Below, piece by piece: positions 32,933 to 41,399 of a DNA stretch of 64,000 nucleotides. A model generated the notes under the pieces. That model saw nothing but the letters and a program-made list of their open reading frames with translations. It was not told the origin of the DNA and searched no databases. The first letter of the stretch is position 1; each line of letters starts with the position of its first letter. The stretch is from Mycolicibacterium neoaurum ATCC 25795 (lineage in GTDB: Bacteria > Actinomycetota > Actinomycetes > Mycobacteriales > Mycobacteriaceae), in the NCBI RefSeq assembly GCF_000691525.1, contig NZ_JMDW01000017.1:52822-116821 (forward strand), read 5' to 3'. Both the position numbers and the translations under genes were made by a program.

Positions 32933-34798
32933 TCAGGGGGCGATCAGGATGCCGTCATCGGAGGCGGTCTTCAGCAGCTCCTGGATCGTCAGCTCGCCGT
33001 AGCCGATGTGCACGGTTCCCTGGCGCGTGCCCAACCATGGGACCACGCCGGGATCGGGATCGACGTCAAGGTGATAGGCCTGCACACCCATCAGGTGGTA
33101 CTGGAAGAAGTTGGCGAAGAAGTCGATCGCGAAAATGACGCTGCCGACCAGGCCGGTGCCCCACATGGCCGCGGAGTTCACGATCGGGTTCATCGCCGCC
33201 CGGTCACCGATCATCACGATCGGGCCGTAGTGCGGTTTGAGGCCGCCGCCGGCCACGAACGGCGGGAGGAACGGTTGCAGCCCAGGCAGATCGGTCGACA
33301 TGAACGCCACCGGACTGCCGTACTGAGCGATGTTGACGAAGTTCGACGTGGCACCGTTGCCGTCGACCCTCGTGTTCATTCCGGGGGCCTCGAAACCGAT
33401 ACCGGACAGGCCGGTCTGCTGCGCGACGAACTGCGCCTCCCACCCGCCCAGTGAGTGCCCGGTGACGAACACGTCGTCGGGGGCATATCCCTGCAGGGCA
33501 GCTTCCTCTTGGACCCTGCGTGCGAAGTCCAACGCATCGTAGAAGGCCCAGGGCGTCGTATCGGTGAGGACGACCTGTAGATCGGCGACAATCTGGGCGA
33601 TCGTGATGAGCGGGTTGAACAATAGATTGGTGCCACCGGTGGTGCCCTGATAGGCGATGATGACCTGGCCCTGCGGTGTCACCCACGCCTTGCCGGACAT
33701 CCCGGAGAAGATGTTGGTCGACTGCAGTTGAAAACCGTCGACGGTCAACGGGACCAGGCCACCGGGTGTGGTACCCAGGCCGTACGCGGCCGTCGACGCA
33801 TTGAGGAACTGCGCGACCGTCGGCGTCGGGCGGTCGGTGGGGCCGGTGTAGACCATGGTGGGAAGCGCAGGCTGTACCGACGGAGTCTGATGCAGACCCG
33901 CCCACCGCTCCAACTCCCGGAATGCGGCAAACAACAGATCGTTGATCGGCGCGATGTGGAACGGACTGCGCGGCCCGGTCGCGGCCACGGTGAAATCGAG
34001 GAACTGCAGGATCGCATTGACGATGCGGCCGGGCAGTTCGATCAGCGCCGCGATCGGCGACAGCGGTTGTGGCGGGGCAGGTGTGGTGACCTCGACCAGA
34101 GCCGCCGCCGGCGTGACGGTCCCGAGTGCGGGTTGCGACAGCGGAGCGTTGAGTAGGCCGACGGATCCGATGGCCTCGGCACGAGTCGATGTCGGGGCGG
34201 GCCGGTCTTCGAACCGTCCGTCGCGATCGCGCTCGGTCGGTGAGCCGGACGATGCCAGGGGTTGCGGCGTCGATTCGGTCAGGGATGGTTGCGGATCGCG
34301 GGTGGCCTCGGGCTGCTGGTCCGAGCCGGGTTCGGGTTGAGTCGGTTCCCCGGATTCATCATCATCGGGGGTGATACCGGGCGGGATGACCTCCCCGGTG
34401 CCCGGTGTCGGGACGTCAACCTCGGGAGTCGGTGAGGGTATGGCGGTGCTGCCGTCGTCCGGCTCGACTGTTTCCGGTTGATGGTCATTGAGTTCGGCCG
34501 ATTCGTTGTCATCGGGTTCCCGGTCATCGGGCAGACCCGACCGAACCGGTTCGAGCCCCTTCTCACTCCCGTGATCCGCGGGCCTTTTGGTCTCCTCGCT
34601 TGTCGTGTCAGGCCGGTTCGACGTCGTGTCGGCGGGAGCGGAGTTCGATCCGGTCCCGCCGGTCGACTCGGATCCCTCCGCCCAGGCCACACCGTGTATC
34701 GGTGCGACGACGAGGCCCGCGCTGAGAGTGACCGCGGCTACGCCATACCGCCACGGCCGGCGCGTCCTCGGCGCGCCCATCCGCTCGACAGCCTCCAT
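32933..34798 (-). CDS. Secreted class-3-type lipase with long acidic N-terminal linker
   Basis: 621 residues. A signal peptide (hydrophobic GVAAVTLSAGLVVAPIHGVAWA, cleavage after AWA) is followed by ~170 residues of Asp/Glu/Pro/Thr-rich low-complexity sequence. An amphipathic segment (LIELPGRIVNAILQFLDF) then leads to an alpha/beta hydrolase. The nucleophile is S449 in VFVTGHSLGGWEAQF; IIAYQGTTGG is the oxyanion region. The expected Asp and His lie further on but I cannot name them with certainty (HYGPIVMIGDRAAMN is a candidate). The layout of signal, acidic linker and catalytic domain mirrors the neighbouring glycoside hydrolase in reverse. ATG 34798 is chosen over ATG 34837. Confidence 0.82.
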   Translation of the reverse strand: MEAVERMGAPRTRRPWRYGVAAVTLSAGLVVAPIHGVAWAEGSESTGGTGSNSAPADTTSNRPDTTSEETKRPADHGSEKGLEPVRSGLPDDREPDDNESAELNDHQPETVEPDDGSTAIPSPTPEVDVPTPGTGEVIPPGITPDDDESGEPTQPEPGSDQQPEATRDPQPSLTESTPQPLASSGSPTERDRDGRFEDRPAPTSTRAEAIGSVGLLNAPLSQPALGTVTPAAALVEVTTPAPPQPLSPIAALIELPGRIVNAILQFLDFTVAATGPRSPFHIAPINDLLFAAFRELERWAGLHQTPSVQPALPTMVYTGPTDRPTPTVAQFLNASTAAYGLGTTPGGLVPLTVDGFQLQSTNIFSGMSGKAWVTPQGQVIIAYQGTTGGTNLLFNPLITIAQIVADLQVVLTDTTPWAFYDALDFARRVQEEAALQGYAPDDVFVTGHSLGGWEAQFVAQQTGLSGIGFEAPGMNTRVDGNGATSNFVNIAQYGSPVAFMSTDLPGLQPFLPPFVAGGGLKPHYGPIVMIGDRAAMNPIVNSAAMWGTGLVGSVIFAIDFFANFFQYHLMGVQAYHLDVDPDPGVVPWLGTRQGTVHIGYGELTIQELLKTASDDGILIAP

Positions 34799-34924
34799 CG
34801 ACGACCCCCCTGCGCTCCAGCCCGACGCTGACAACATGCGATGTCATGGGACAGTAGCCACAAAGCGCACGCTGGACGTCGTTTTGGCAAAGCCGCTGGG
34901 TCGGCCCAGGAGCGTCTCGGACGG

Positions 34925-36739
34925 TCAGGGCAGGGCGCGATCCAGATTGATCGCCGCGCTGATGAGCGCCAGATGGGTGAATGCCTGCGGGAAGTTGCCG
35001 ACCTGGTCGCCGGTCGCGCTCACCTGCTCGGCGTACAACCCGACATGATTGGCATAGGTGAACATCTTCTCCAGCGCCAACTGGGCATCTGCCAGCCGTC
35101 CGGCCCGGGTGAGCGCTTCCACGTACCAGAACGAGCAGATCGAGAAGGTGCCTTCCTCGCCGTCCAACCCATCGGTGCCCGGCTCGTAGCGAAAGACCAA
35201 ACTGTCCGTCACGAGATGCTTCTCGATCGCGGCGAGCGTGGACAGGAACCGCGGATCCGCGGGCGACAAGAACTTGACCATCGGCATCAGCAACAACCCG
35301 GCATCCAGATCATCACCGCCCTCGACCCGGGTGAACGACTGCAGATCGGAATTCCACGATTTCGTCATGATACGGTCGTAGATATCGTCGCGCGCCTTGG
35401 ACCAGGCCACCAGATCACCGGGAAGTCCCCGCGCCCGGGCGATCCGGATCGCTCTCTCGATTGCGACCCAGCACATCAGCCGTGAGGTCGTATAGGCCTG
35501 CGGTTCGTCGCGGATCTCCCACATCCCCGCGTCGGTGCGATCCCAGTTCTCGGCAACCCAGTCGACGATCGCGATCACGTCATGCCAGGCATCGTGGCTG
35601 ATACCCGGACCGTGCTTGTTGAACAGATACACCGAGTCGATGATCTCGCCGTAGATGTCGAGCTGCAGCTGGCGTGCCGCGGCATTGCCGACCCGTACCG
35701 GTTTGGAATGACGGTGTCCGCTCAAATGGTCGAGCTCGTGCTCCTCGGGCAGGTTGCCGTCGATATCGTAGAGTACCCGCAGCGGACCCAGCCGGCGGTC
35801 GTCATCCCCGTCGCGCTGACCCATCCGTTCGGACAGCCAGCGGATGAAATCGCTTGCCTCGTTGACGTATCCGAGCCGGAGTAACGCGTACAGACTGAAC
35901 CCGGCGTCCCGGATCCATACGTACCGGTAGTCCCAATTGCGGCTGCCCCCGACAGGTGCGGGCAGGCTCATGGTGGGGGCAGCCACGATCGCGCCGGTGG
36001 GTTCGTGGGTCAGCAGCTTCAGTGTGATGGCCGAGCGGTGCACCATCTCCCGCCAGCGGCCGGTGTAGCTGGAGGTGGAGATCCAGTCGCGCCAGAACGC
36101 GATGGTGGCGTCGAAGAGGGCGTCGGTCCGGCTCATCGTGTCGGCGGTGACATCGTCGCCGTCCTGCAGCATCTCCAGCACGAACAGTGCGGTCTGCCCC
36201 GAGGCAAGTTCGAAGTCGGCTGTCACGACGCTGTTTTCGGGACCATCCTCGATATCGAGATCGGTGGAGGCGATCAGGCCGAGCCGCACCCCGTCGCCGG
36301 TGATCAACACACCGTCTCCGGTGTATTCGGCCGTGCAGGACTGGCGCGCGTAGTCCGGGCGGGCGTCCAGGCGCATCTGCAGGCGCATGGTGCCGCGGAC
36401 GCCGCTGATCCGGCGCACCAGCCGTTGGCGATGATCTTCTTCGTCGGAAGCGAGCACCGGCATGAAGTCGTGGACTTCGACCACACCGTCCTCGGTGAGG
36501 AAACGTGTGATCAGCACGGCGGTGTCCGGATAGTAGAACTGCTGGGTACGCGTGACGTCGGCACACGGGGTGAGTTGCCAGCTGCCGCCCTTGTCCTGAT
36601 CGAGAATGGCGGCGAACACGCTGGCAGAGTCGAAACGCGGTGCACAGAACCAGTCGATGGTGCCGTCGGCGCCGACCAGCGCGCAGGTCCGCAGGTCACC
36701 GATCAATCCGTGCTGGGAGATCGCGAGGGACTCAGTCAT
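34925..36739 (-). CDS. Glycoside hydrolase family 15 enzyme (glucoamylase/trehalase type)
   Basis: 604 residues with a beta-rich N-terminal domain (SQHGLIGDLRTCALVGADGT, IDWFCAPRFDSASVFAAIL) and the (alpha/alpha)6 catalytic barrel. The barrel shows NWDYRYVWIRDAGFSLYALL, the general-acid region GMWEIRDEPQAYTTSRLMC, and the base region EEGTFSICSFWYVEALTRAG. In mycobacteria the GH15 enzyme Rv2402 is a trehalase that needs phosphate and Mg2+, so trehalose is a likely substrate; alpha-glucan is the alternative. No signal peptide, so cytoplasmic. The start lies inside the 3' end of the G6PDH gene (8-bp overlap, different frame), so the two are co-translated. Confidence 0.92.
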   Translation of the reverse strand: MTESLAISQHGLIGDLRTCALVGADGTIDWFCAPRFDSASVFAAILDQDKGGSWQLTPCADVTRTQQFYYPDTAVLITRFLTEDGVVEVHDFMPVLASDEEDHRQRLVRRISGVRGTMRLQMRLDARPDYARQSCTAEYTGDGVLITGDGVRLGLIASTDLDIEDGPENSVVTADFELASGQTALFVLEMLQDGDDVTADTMSRTDALFDATIAFWRDWISTSSYTGRWREMVHRSAITLKLLTHEPTGAIVAAPTMSLPAPVGGSRNWDYRYVWIRDAGFSLYALLRLGYVNEASDFIRWLSERMGQRDGDDDRRLGPLRVLYDIDGNLPEEHELDHLSGHRHSKPVRVGNAAARQLQLDIYGEIIDSVYLFNKHGPGISHDAWHDVIAIVDWVAENWDRTDAGMWEIRDEPQAYTTSRLMCWVAIERAIRIARARGLPGDLVAWSKARDDIYDRIMTKSWNSDLQSFTRVEGGDDLDAGLLLMPMVKFLSPADPRFLSTLAAIEKHLVTDSLVFRYEPGTDGLDGEEGTFSICSFWYVEALTRAGRLADAQLALEKMFTYANHVGLYAEQVSATGDQVGNFPQAFTHLALISAAINLDRALP

Positions 36740-38111
36740 CCGGCAGGTGCCAATCGGTCAGTGCCGTTGCTGCGGCAGGTCCCCACGAGCCGGCGGGATA
36801 GGACCGGACTTCCGGCGGGTTGTCCAGTACCGGCTGGCATATCTGCCAGAGTCGGTCGACCTCGTCGGCGCGGGTGAACAGCATCTGGTCGCCACGCATC
36901 ACGTCGAACAGCAACCGCTCGTATGCCTCCATGGGCGCCTCTGCGCCCTCGGACTCGCCCATACCGAAGCCTGCGTGGACCGCCATCACGTCCAACCCGG
37001 GTCCCGGCCTTTTGGCGGCAAGGTGCAGACCGATGGTGGGTTCGTCGGTCAGTTCGAGCACCACACGATTGCGTTGGGCTCCGAACAGATCGGTCGATGC
37101 GGCGAAGGTCAGCGTGACGGTACGCCGGTTGTCGCCCATGGCCTTTCCGGTGCGCAGGTAGAACGGGACGTCACGCCATCGCTCGGTGTCGACGAATACC
37201 TCTGCAGCGACGAATGTTTCAACATCCGAGTCGTCTGCCACGCCATCCTCGTCGAGGTAGCCGTCATACTGTCCGAAGACCACCCGCTGTGGGTCCATCG
37301 GGCGCATGGCTTCGAAGACAGCGGCCTTCGCGTCGCGCAGGCCCTTCTCGTCGAGGCGCGCGGGCGGCTCCATGGCGATCATTCCGAGTAGCTGACACAG
37401 ATGCGTGGTGACCATATCGCGGAAGCATCCTGTCGACTCGTAGAAGCCGCCGCGTCCCTCGATGGTGAGCGTCTCGGGTACATCGATCTGTATGGACTCC
37501 AGATTTCCTGCGTGCCAGGCTGGTTCGAGAAATCCGTTGGCGAAGCGCAGTGCCAGGATGTTCTGCACCGCCTCCTTGCCCAGGAAGTGATCGACCCGGT
37601 AGATCTGCGTCTCGTCGAAGATTCTCTTCAGCGCGGCATCGAGTTCGCGCGAAGACTGCAGGTCGGTCCCGAAGGGCTTCTCCACCACGACGCGGGCATC
37701 CTCGGCCATCCCTTCGCGACCGAACATGTCGATCATCGGTTCCATGGCTTCCGGCGGCACCGACAGATAGATCAGTACGCGGGCATCGGGGCCGACATCT
37801 TCCCGGCTGTGACGCACCGCAGCCGCCAGATCAGCACCGTCGTCGGCATCCGAGACCACGAAGCTCAACCGCCCGAGCAGGTCCGTCAGAACGTTGTCGT
37901 CGATATCGTCGCTCGCGTCACGCAAGGCGGTCGCGACCGTGTCGCGGAAGTCCTCGGGTGCATGGCGACCCGACCCGATGATCGCGTAGTCGTCGGGCAA
38001 CCGGCCCGACGCCGCCAGCTGATAGAACCCGGGGAACAGCATTCTGGCGGCCAGGTCGCCGGTAGCGCCGAACACCACGAAGACGTGTGGGCTCAGATCT
38101 CGGCGGGGCAC
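36732..38111 (-). CDS. zwf: Glucose-6-phosphate 1-dehydrogenase
   Basis: 459 residues. The NADP-binding HVFVVFGATGDLAARMLFPG lies at the N-terminus and the glucose-6-phosphate site is YRVDHFLGKEAVQNILALRF. The C-terminal domain has WRDVPFYLRTGKAM. It oxidises glucose-6-phosphate to 6-phosphogluconolactone. At the position of the active-site lysine K21 of the Leuconostoc enzyme (KRKL) this protein has methionine 24 in AARML. Rv1121 (zwf1) also has Met there, as I remember, so this may be a family trait rather than a lesion. It is co-transcribed with a GH15 enzyme that would release glucose; phosphorylation by a glucokinase would be needed in between. Starts 30 bp downstream of the permease gene. 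Confidence 0.93.
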   Translation of the reverse strand: MPRRDLSPHVFVVFGATGDLAARMLFPGFYQLAASGRLPDDYAIIGSGRHAPEDFRDTVATALRDASDDIDDNVLTDLLGRLSFVVSDADDGADLAAAVRHSREDVGPDARVLIYLSVPPEAMEPMIDMFGREGMAEDARVVVEKPFGTDLQSSRELDAALKRIFDETQIYRVDHFLGKEAVQNILALRFANGFLEPAWHAGNLESIQIDVPETLTIEGRGGFYESTGCFRDMVTTHLCQLLGMIAMEPPARLDEKGLRDAKAAVFEAMRPMDPQRVVFGQYDGYLDEDGVADDSDVETFVAAEVFVDTERWRDVPFYLRTGKAMGDNRRTVTLTFAASTDLFGAQRNRVVLELTDEPTIGLHLAAKRPGPGLDVMAVHAGFGMGESEGAEAPMEAYERLLFDVMRGDQMLFTRADEVDRLWQICQPVLDNPPEVRSYPAGSWGPAAATALTDWHLPDD

Positions 38112-38141
38112 CCTGGTCTATTGCCCACCAAGGGGTGCCCG

Positions 38142-39554
38142 CTAAACACCGTTGCGTACCGGCCTCCACAACAGGGCGCCCAGGATCAGCCCGACGAACG
38201 GCACCGCGGCCAGGATCGTGCTGAGGGTGACACTGCCTCCGGTGACGAGCGTGAAGTTGGACAACACCAGCCACAGACTGCCAAGCAGACCGAGTACGGC
38301 CAGCACCGGCGCGAGTCGCGTCTGCCACAGCTTGCCACCGCCGAGCTCGCGGTGCCGCAGGAAGAACACCAGCACCGCCACCGAGGTGGTCAGCATCAGC
38401 AGCACCATTCCGACCGTGGCCACACCGGCCATGGACCCGAAAACCCCGACCAGCGGGTCGATTCCGAGAACGGCCAGCACCGCCACGATCACTGCCGCGG
38501 TCACGGTCTGGACCACCGAGGAGAAGGCGGGCGACTCATGGGCGCCGTGCACCGTGCCCAGCCGAGCCGGCATCAGGCCCTTGCGCGACAGGACGAACTG
38601 ATAGCGGGCGATCACATTATGGAATGACAGCACGCAGGCGAAGAGGCTGGTCAGTAGGAGGATGTTGACGATATCGCGGCCGATGCGGCCGAGTGCACCA
38701 TCGGTGGTGTCCAGCAGCATGTTGGCCTCACCGTCCAGGGTCTGCTGTGCGGTGGCCGCCACCTGATCCGGCCCGATCGCTACGACGAAGGCCCACACCG
38801 TCAGGGTGTAGAAGGCACCGATCAGGATCACCGCGGCGTAGGTGGCACGGGGAATGGTGCGCTCGGGATCACGTGCCTCATCGCGGAATACCGCCGTGGC
38901 CTCGAATCCGATGAACCCGGTGAGCGCGAACAGGATTGCGATACCGATGACGCCCTGGGTGAAAACCTCGGGTGTGAACGAGGCGAAGGTGATACCGGCC
39001 GGACCCGGATCGGCGACGATGGCCAGGTCCAGGATTACGACGATACCGATCTCCAAAGCCAGTGCCACGCCGAGCACTTTGGCGCTCAGCTCGATGTGCC
39101 GGTAGCCCAGCACGGCCACAATTGCCAGGATCACGAAGGAGTACACCGGCCAAGGGATCGTCGGTCCGTTGTAGAACGCGACGGTATCGCCGATGGCCCA
39201 ACCGATGTAGCCGTAGATGCCCACCTGGATGGCGGTGTAGGCGATCAGTGCGACCACGGCGATGCCCTTGCCCATCCGCTCACCGAGACCGACTGTCACA
39301 TAGGAGAAGAACGCACCGGCTTCGGGTACGTGTGGGGTCATGGTCACGAAGCCGACGCTGAAGACCAACAGCACCAGGGAGGCGATCAGGAAGCCGACCG
39401 GCGCACCGGCACCGTTGCCCAGTCCCATCGCCAAGGGCATGTTGCCGCCGATCACGGTCAATGGTGCTGCTGCCGCGACGACCATGAAGACGATGCCGAC
39501 GGGCCCGAGACGTCCGGACAGCCGCTGGGCTTGGGTGTTCTGGGCAGTGGTCAT
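38142..39554 (-). CDS. APC-family amino acid/amine permease
   Basis: 470 residues, about twelve membrane helices. The APC signature is at the N-terminus: LSGRLGPVGIVFMVVAAAAP, then LTVIGGNMPLAMGLGNGAG and FVTMTPHVPEAGAFFSYVTV. GFIGFEATAVFRDEARDPER carries the conserved FxGFE of this family. ATG 39554 is right: its ATGA overlaps the stop of the peptidase gene, while the longer frame antisense to nothing would add an Arg-rich N-terminus that is not membrane-like. With the coupled P1 peptidase it probably imports the substrate or removes the product. Confidence 0.92.
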   Translation of the reverse strand: MTTAQNTQAQRLSGRLGPVGIVFMVVAAAAPLTVIGGNMPLAMGLGNGAGAPVGFLIASLVLLVFSVGFVTMTPHVPEAGAFFSYVTVGLGERMGKGIAVVALIAYTAIQVGIYGYIGWAIGDTVAFYNGPTIPWPVYSFVILAIVAVLGYRHIELSAKVLGVALALEIGIVVILDLAIVADPGPAGITFASFTPEVFTQGVIGIAILFALTGFIGFEATAVFRDEARDPERTIPRATYAAVILIGAFYTLTVWAFVVAIGPDQVAATAQQTLDGEANMLLDTTDGALGRIGRDIVNILLLTSLFACVLSFHNVIARYQFVLSRKGLMPARLGTVHGAHESPAFSSVVQTVTAAVIVAVLAVLGIDPLVGVFGSMAGVATVGMVLLMLTTSVAVLVFFLRHRELGGGKLWQTRLAPVLAVLGLLGSLWLVLSNFTLVTGGSVTLSTILAAVPFVGLILGALLWRPVRNGV

Positions 39555-40609
39555 GAGTTCTCCCGCAGGGCTGAGGTGAGCTGATCGTGGTCGATGGCAT
39601 GCACGGTGTAGCCCCGGTATCCGGTCACCGTCTCGGCAGCCACCATGGCGTTGACGATGGCCTCCTCGGTGGCCTCGACGGTGAGGTCGAATAGCAGGTC
39701 CATCAGCTGGGGGCCGACCATCCGCAAAGGAATCTCGCGGGCCACCTCCGGTGCGCCCTCGACGGCACCGTAGGGCGGGATACCGCGATTGCCCGTCGAG
39801 AACGCGAGCATCAGGTCGCCGCTGTACTGTTCGCCGGTGCCGCCCAGTCGGCCGACCGCGAGTGCCGCGCGCTGCGCGAGGCGCTGGCACTGATGCGGCA
39901 ACAACGGTGCGTCGGTGGCCACGATGACGATGATCGATCCCGATCCGGGCGCGTAGCCAGGGGGAATGGCCGGCAGCGGCACATCGGGCTGGGTGATCGG
40001 TACGCCGTTGATCCGAAGACGTTCACGCCGACCGTGATTGGCCTGCACCAGCACCCCGACGGTGTAGCCCTGGACACGTGATGCCGTGCCGGTGCCACCC
40101 TTGAACTGGTGGCAGATCATGCCCGTGCCGCCGCCGGTGTTGCCCTCGGCGACCGGCCCATCGGATGCGGATTCCAGTGCCGCCCGCACATGCTCGGGCC
40201 GGACATGAAATCCGTTGATGTCGTTGAGGAATCCGTCGTAGGTCTCCCCGACAACCGGAAGCGACCAGTACGCCCCGTCGCCGCGGACGCGGACCTGCTC
40301 AGCCACCAGTGCGTCGCGGACCACCCCGACGCTGTGGGTGTTGGTCAGTCCGATCGCGGTGGTCAGTTCCCCGGATTCGCGGATCCACTCCAGTCCGGTC
40401 AGCTCGCCGCTGCCGTTGAGGACGTGCGAACCGGCGAACACCGGCTCGGTCCAGATGTCGTCGTGTGGAACGACGACGGTGACGCCGGTGTTGATCCCGT
40501 CGTCCTGCAGGGTGGTCTGGCCGACCCGCACCCCCGGGACGTCGGTGATCGCGTTGTGCGCTCCGGTGGGGTGTCCCCCGATGATCACGCCGAGATCTCT
40601 GGCACGCAT
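39551..40609 (-). CDS. P1-family peptidase (DmpA/BapA-like aminopeptidase)
   Basis: 352 residues of the self-cleaving DmpA/ornithine acetyltransferase-like fold. Typical stretches are HNAITDVPGVRVGQTTL, SGELTTAIGLTNTHSVGVV, and NTGGGTGMICHQFKGGTGTA followed by SR, the region where DmpA relatives are cut into two chains and expose the nucleophile. DmpA removes N-terminal D- or L-residues from amides; BapA enzymes cut beta-peptides. Start ATG 40609 is favoured by GAGG at proper distance; ATG 40627 is possible. It is coupled to the permease by a 4-bp overlap and divergent from a TetR gene. Confidence 0.88.
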   Translation of the reverse strand: MRARDLGVIIGGHPTGAHNAITDVPGVRVGQTTLQDDGINTGVTVVVPHDDIWTEPVFAGSHVLNGSGELTGLEWIRESGELTTAIGLTNTHSVGVVRDALVAEQVRVRGDGAYWSLPVVGETYDGFLNDINGFHVRPEHVRAALESASDGPVAEGNTGGGTGMICHQFKGGTGTASRVQGYTVGVLVQANHGRRERLRINGVPITQPDVPLPAIPPGYAPGSGSIIVIVATDAPLLPHQCQRLAQRAALAVGRLGGTGEQYSGDLMLAFSTGNRGIPPYGAVEGAPEVAREIPLRMVGPQLMDLLFDLTVEATEEAIVNAMVAAETVTGYRGYTVHAIDHDQLTSALRENS

Positions 40610-40633
40610 TCTTCCCGCCTCGTTCACGAGTTA

Positions 40634-40650
40634 TTTTCCATATTGGAAAA
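40634..40650. promoter_or_regulatory. 17-bp perfect palindrome between peptidase and tetR genes
   Basis: TTTTCCA-TAT-TGGAAAA at 40634-40650 is a perfect dyad 24 bp upstream of the peptidase start and 81 bp before the tetR start. The placement between divergent regulator and target genes fits a TetR operator controlling the peptidase-permease operon. Confidence 0.6.
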
Positions 40651-40731
40651 GAACTATGCGCCCGTCGTGTGCGCTGCGCAACAGGAACGGCAAAATAGGT
40701 TCCGAACTACTTTCGAGGGAGCAGCGCGTCG

Positions 40732-41343
40732 ATGGCACGACCCAACCGCCAGCAGGAGCGGCGTACCGAGATCCTGGACGCGGCGATCGCCGTCATCGAG
40801 CGCCACGACCTGGCCTCCCTGCGACTGGCCGATGTGGCCGCTGAGCTGGGCCTGACCACGAACGCCCTGCGCTACTACTTCAAAGACATGCCGGAGCTGT
40901 TGTCCGAACTCGCCCTGCGCTCCGACGTCCGTTTCTATGAACAACGGTTGGAGATCGGAACCCGCACCGACGATCCGCGCACCCAACTGGCACTCACCAT
41001 CGCCGCCGGCTTGCCAACCGGCCCCGAGGACGCCGAGTGGCGCGCCATCTGGCGGGCGGTACTTGCCGCGGGGTTCGAGCTGGACCAACGCGGCGATGTC
41101 CAGGCGATCTACCACCGGCAGGTGGGGCTCTATGCCGACCTGCTGACCGCCGGCGCGCAGTCCGGGGCGTTCGTGTTGAGCTCCCCTGCTCGCGATATCG
41201 GCATGACGCTGATGGCGATGGAGGACTACTTCGGTTACCGGATCGTGGCGCGCGATCCCCAATTGGACCGACCGGTGGCACTGCGGCTCATGCGCGACTA
41301 CTCCCGGTTGGCCACCGGTACGGAGCTACCCGACACGGTGTGA
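40732..41343 (+). CDS. TetR-family transcriptional regulator
   Basis: 203 residues. The HTH is RRTEILDAAIAVIERHDLAS followed by RLADVAAELGLTTNALRYYF, which has LRYYF in place of the usual VYRHF, a form seen in BetI-like regulators. The C-terminal ligand domain starts near residue 70. ATG 40732 is preceded by GAGGGAG. It is divergent from the P1 peptidase/APC permease operon and most likely controls it through the palindrome at 40634-40650; the inducer may be a peptide or amine. Confidence 0.9.
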   Translation: MARPNRQQERRTEILDAAIAVIERHDLASLRLADVAAELGLTTNALRYYFKDMPELLSELALRSDVRFYEQRLEIGTRTDDPRTQLALTIAAGLPTGPEDAEWRAIWRAVLAAGFELDQRGDVQAIYHRQVGLYADLLTAGAQSGAFVLSSPARDIGMTLMAMEDYFGYRIVARDPQLDRPVALRLMRDYSRLATGTELPDTV

Positions 41344-41399
41344 CGGGAATTCACCGGCGCTTCTGCGGTCAGTGACGGCGCAGCGCGGAGGATGTCGAC

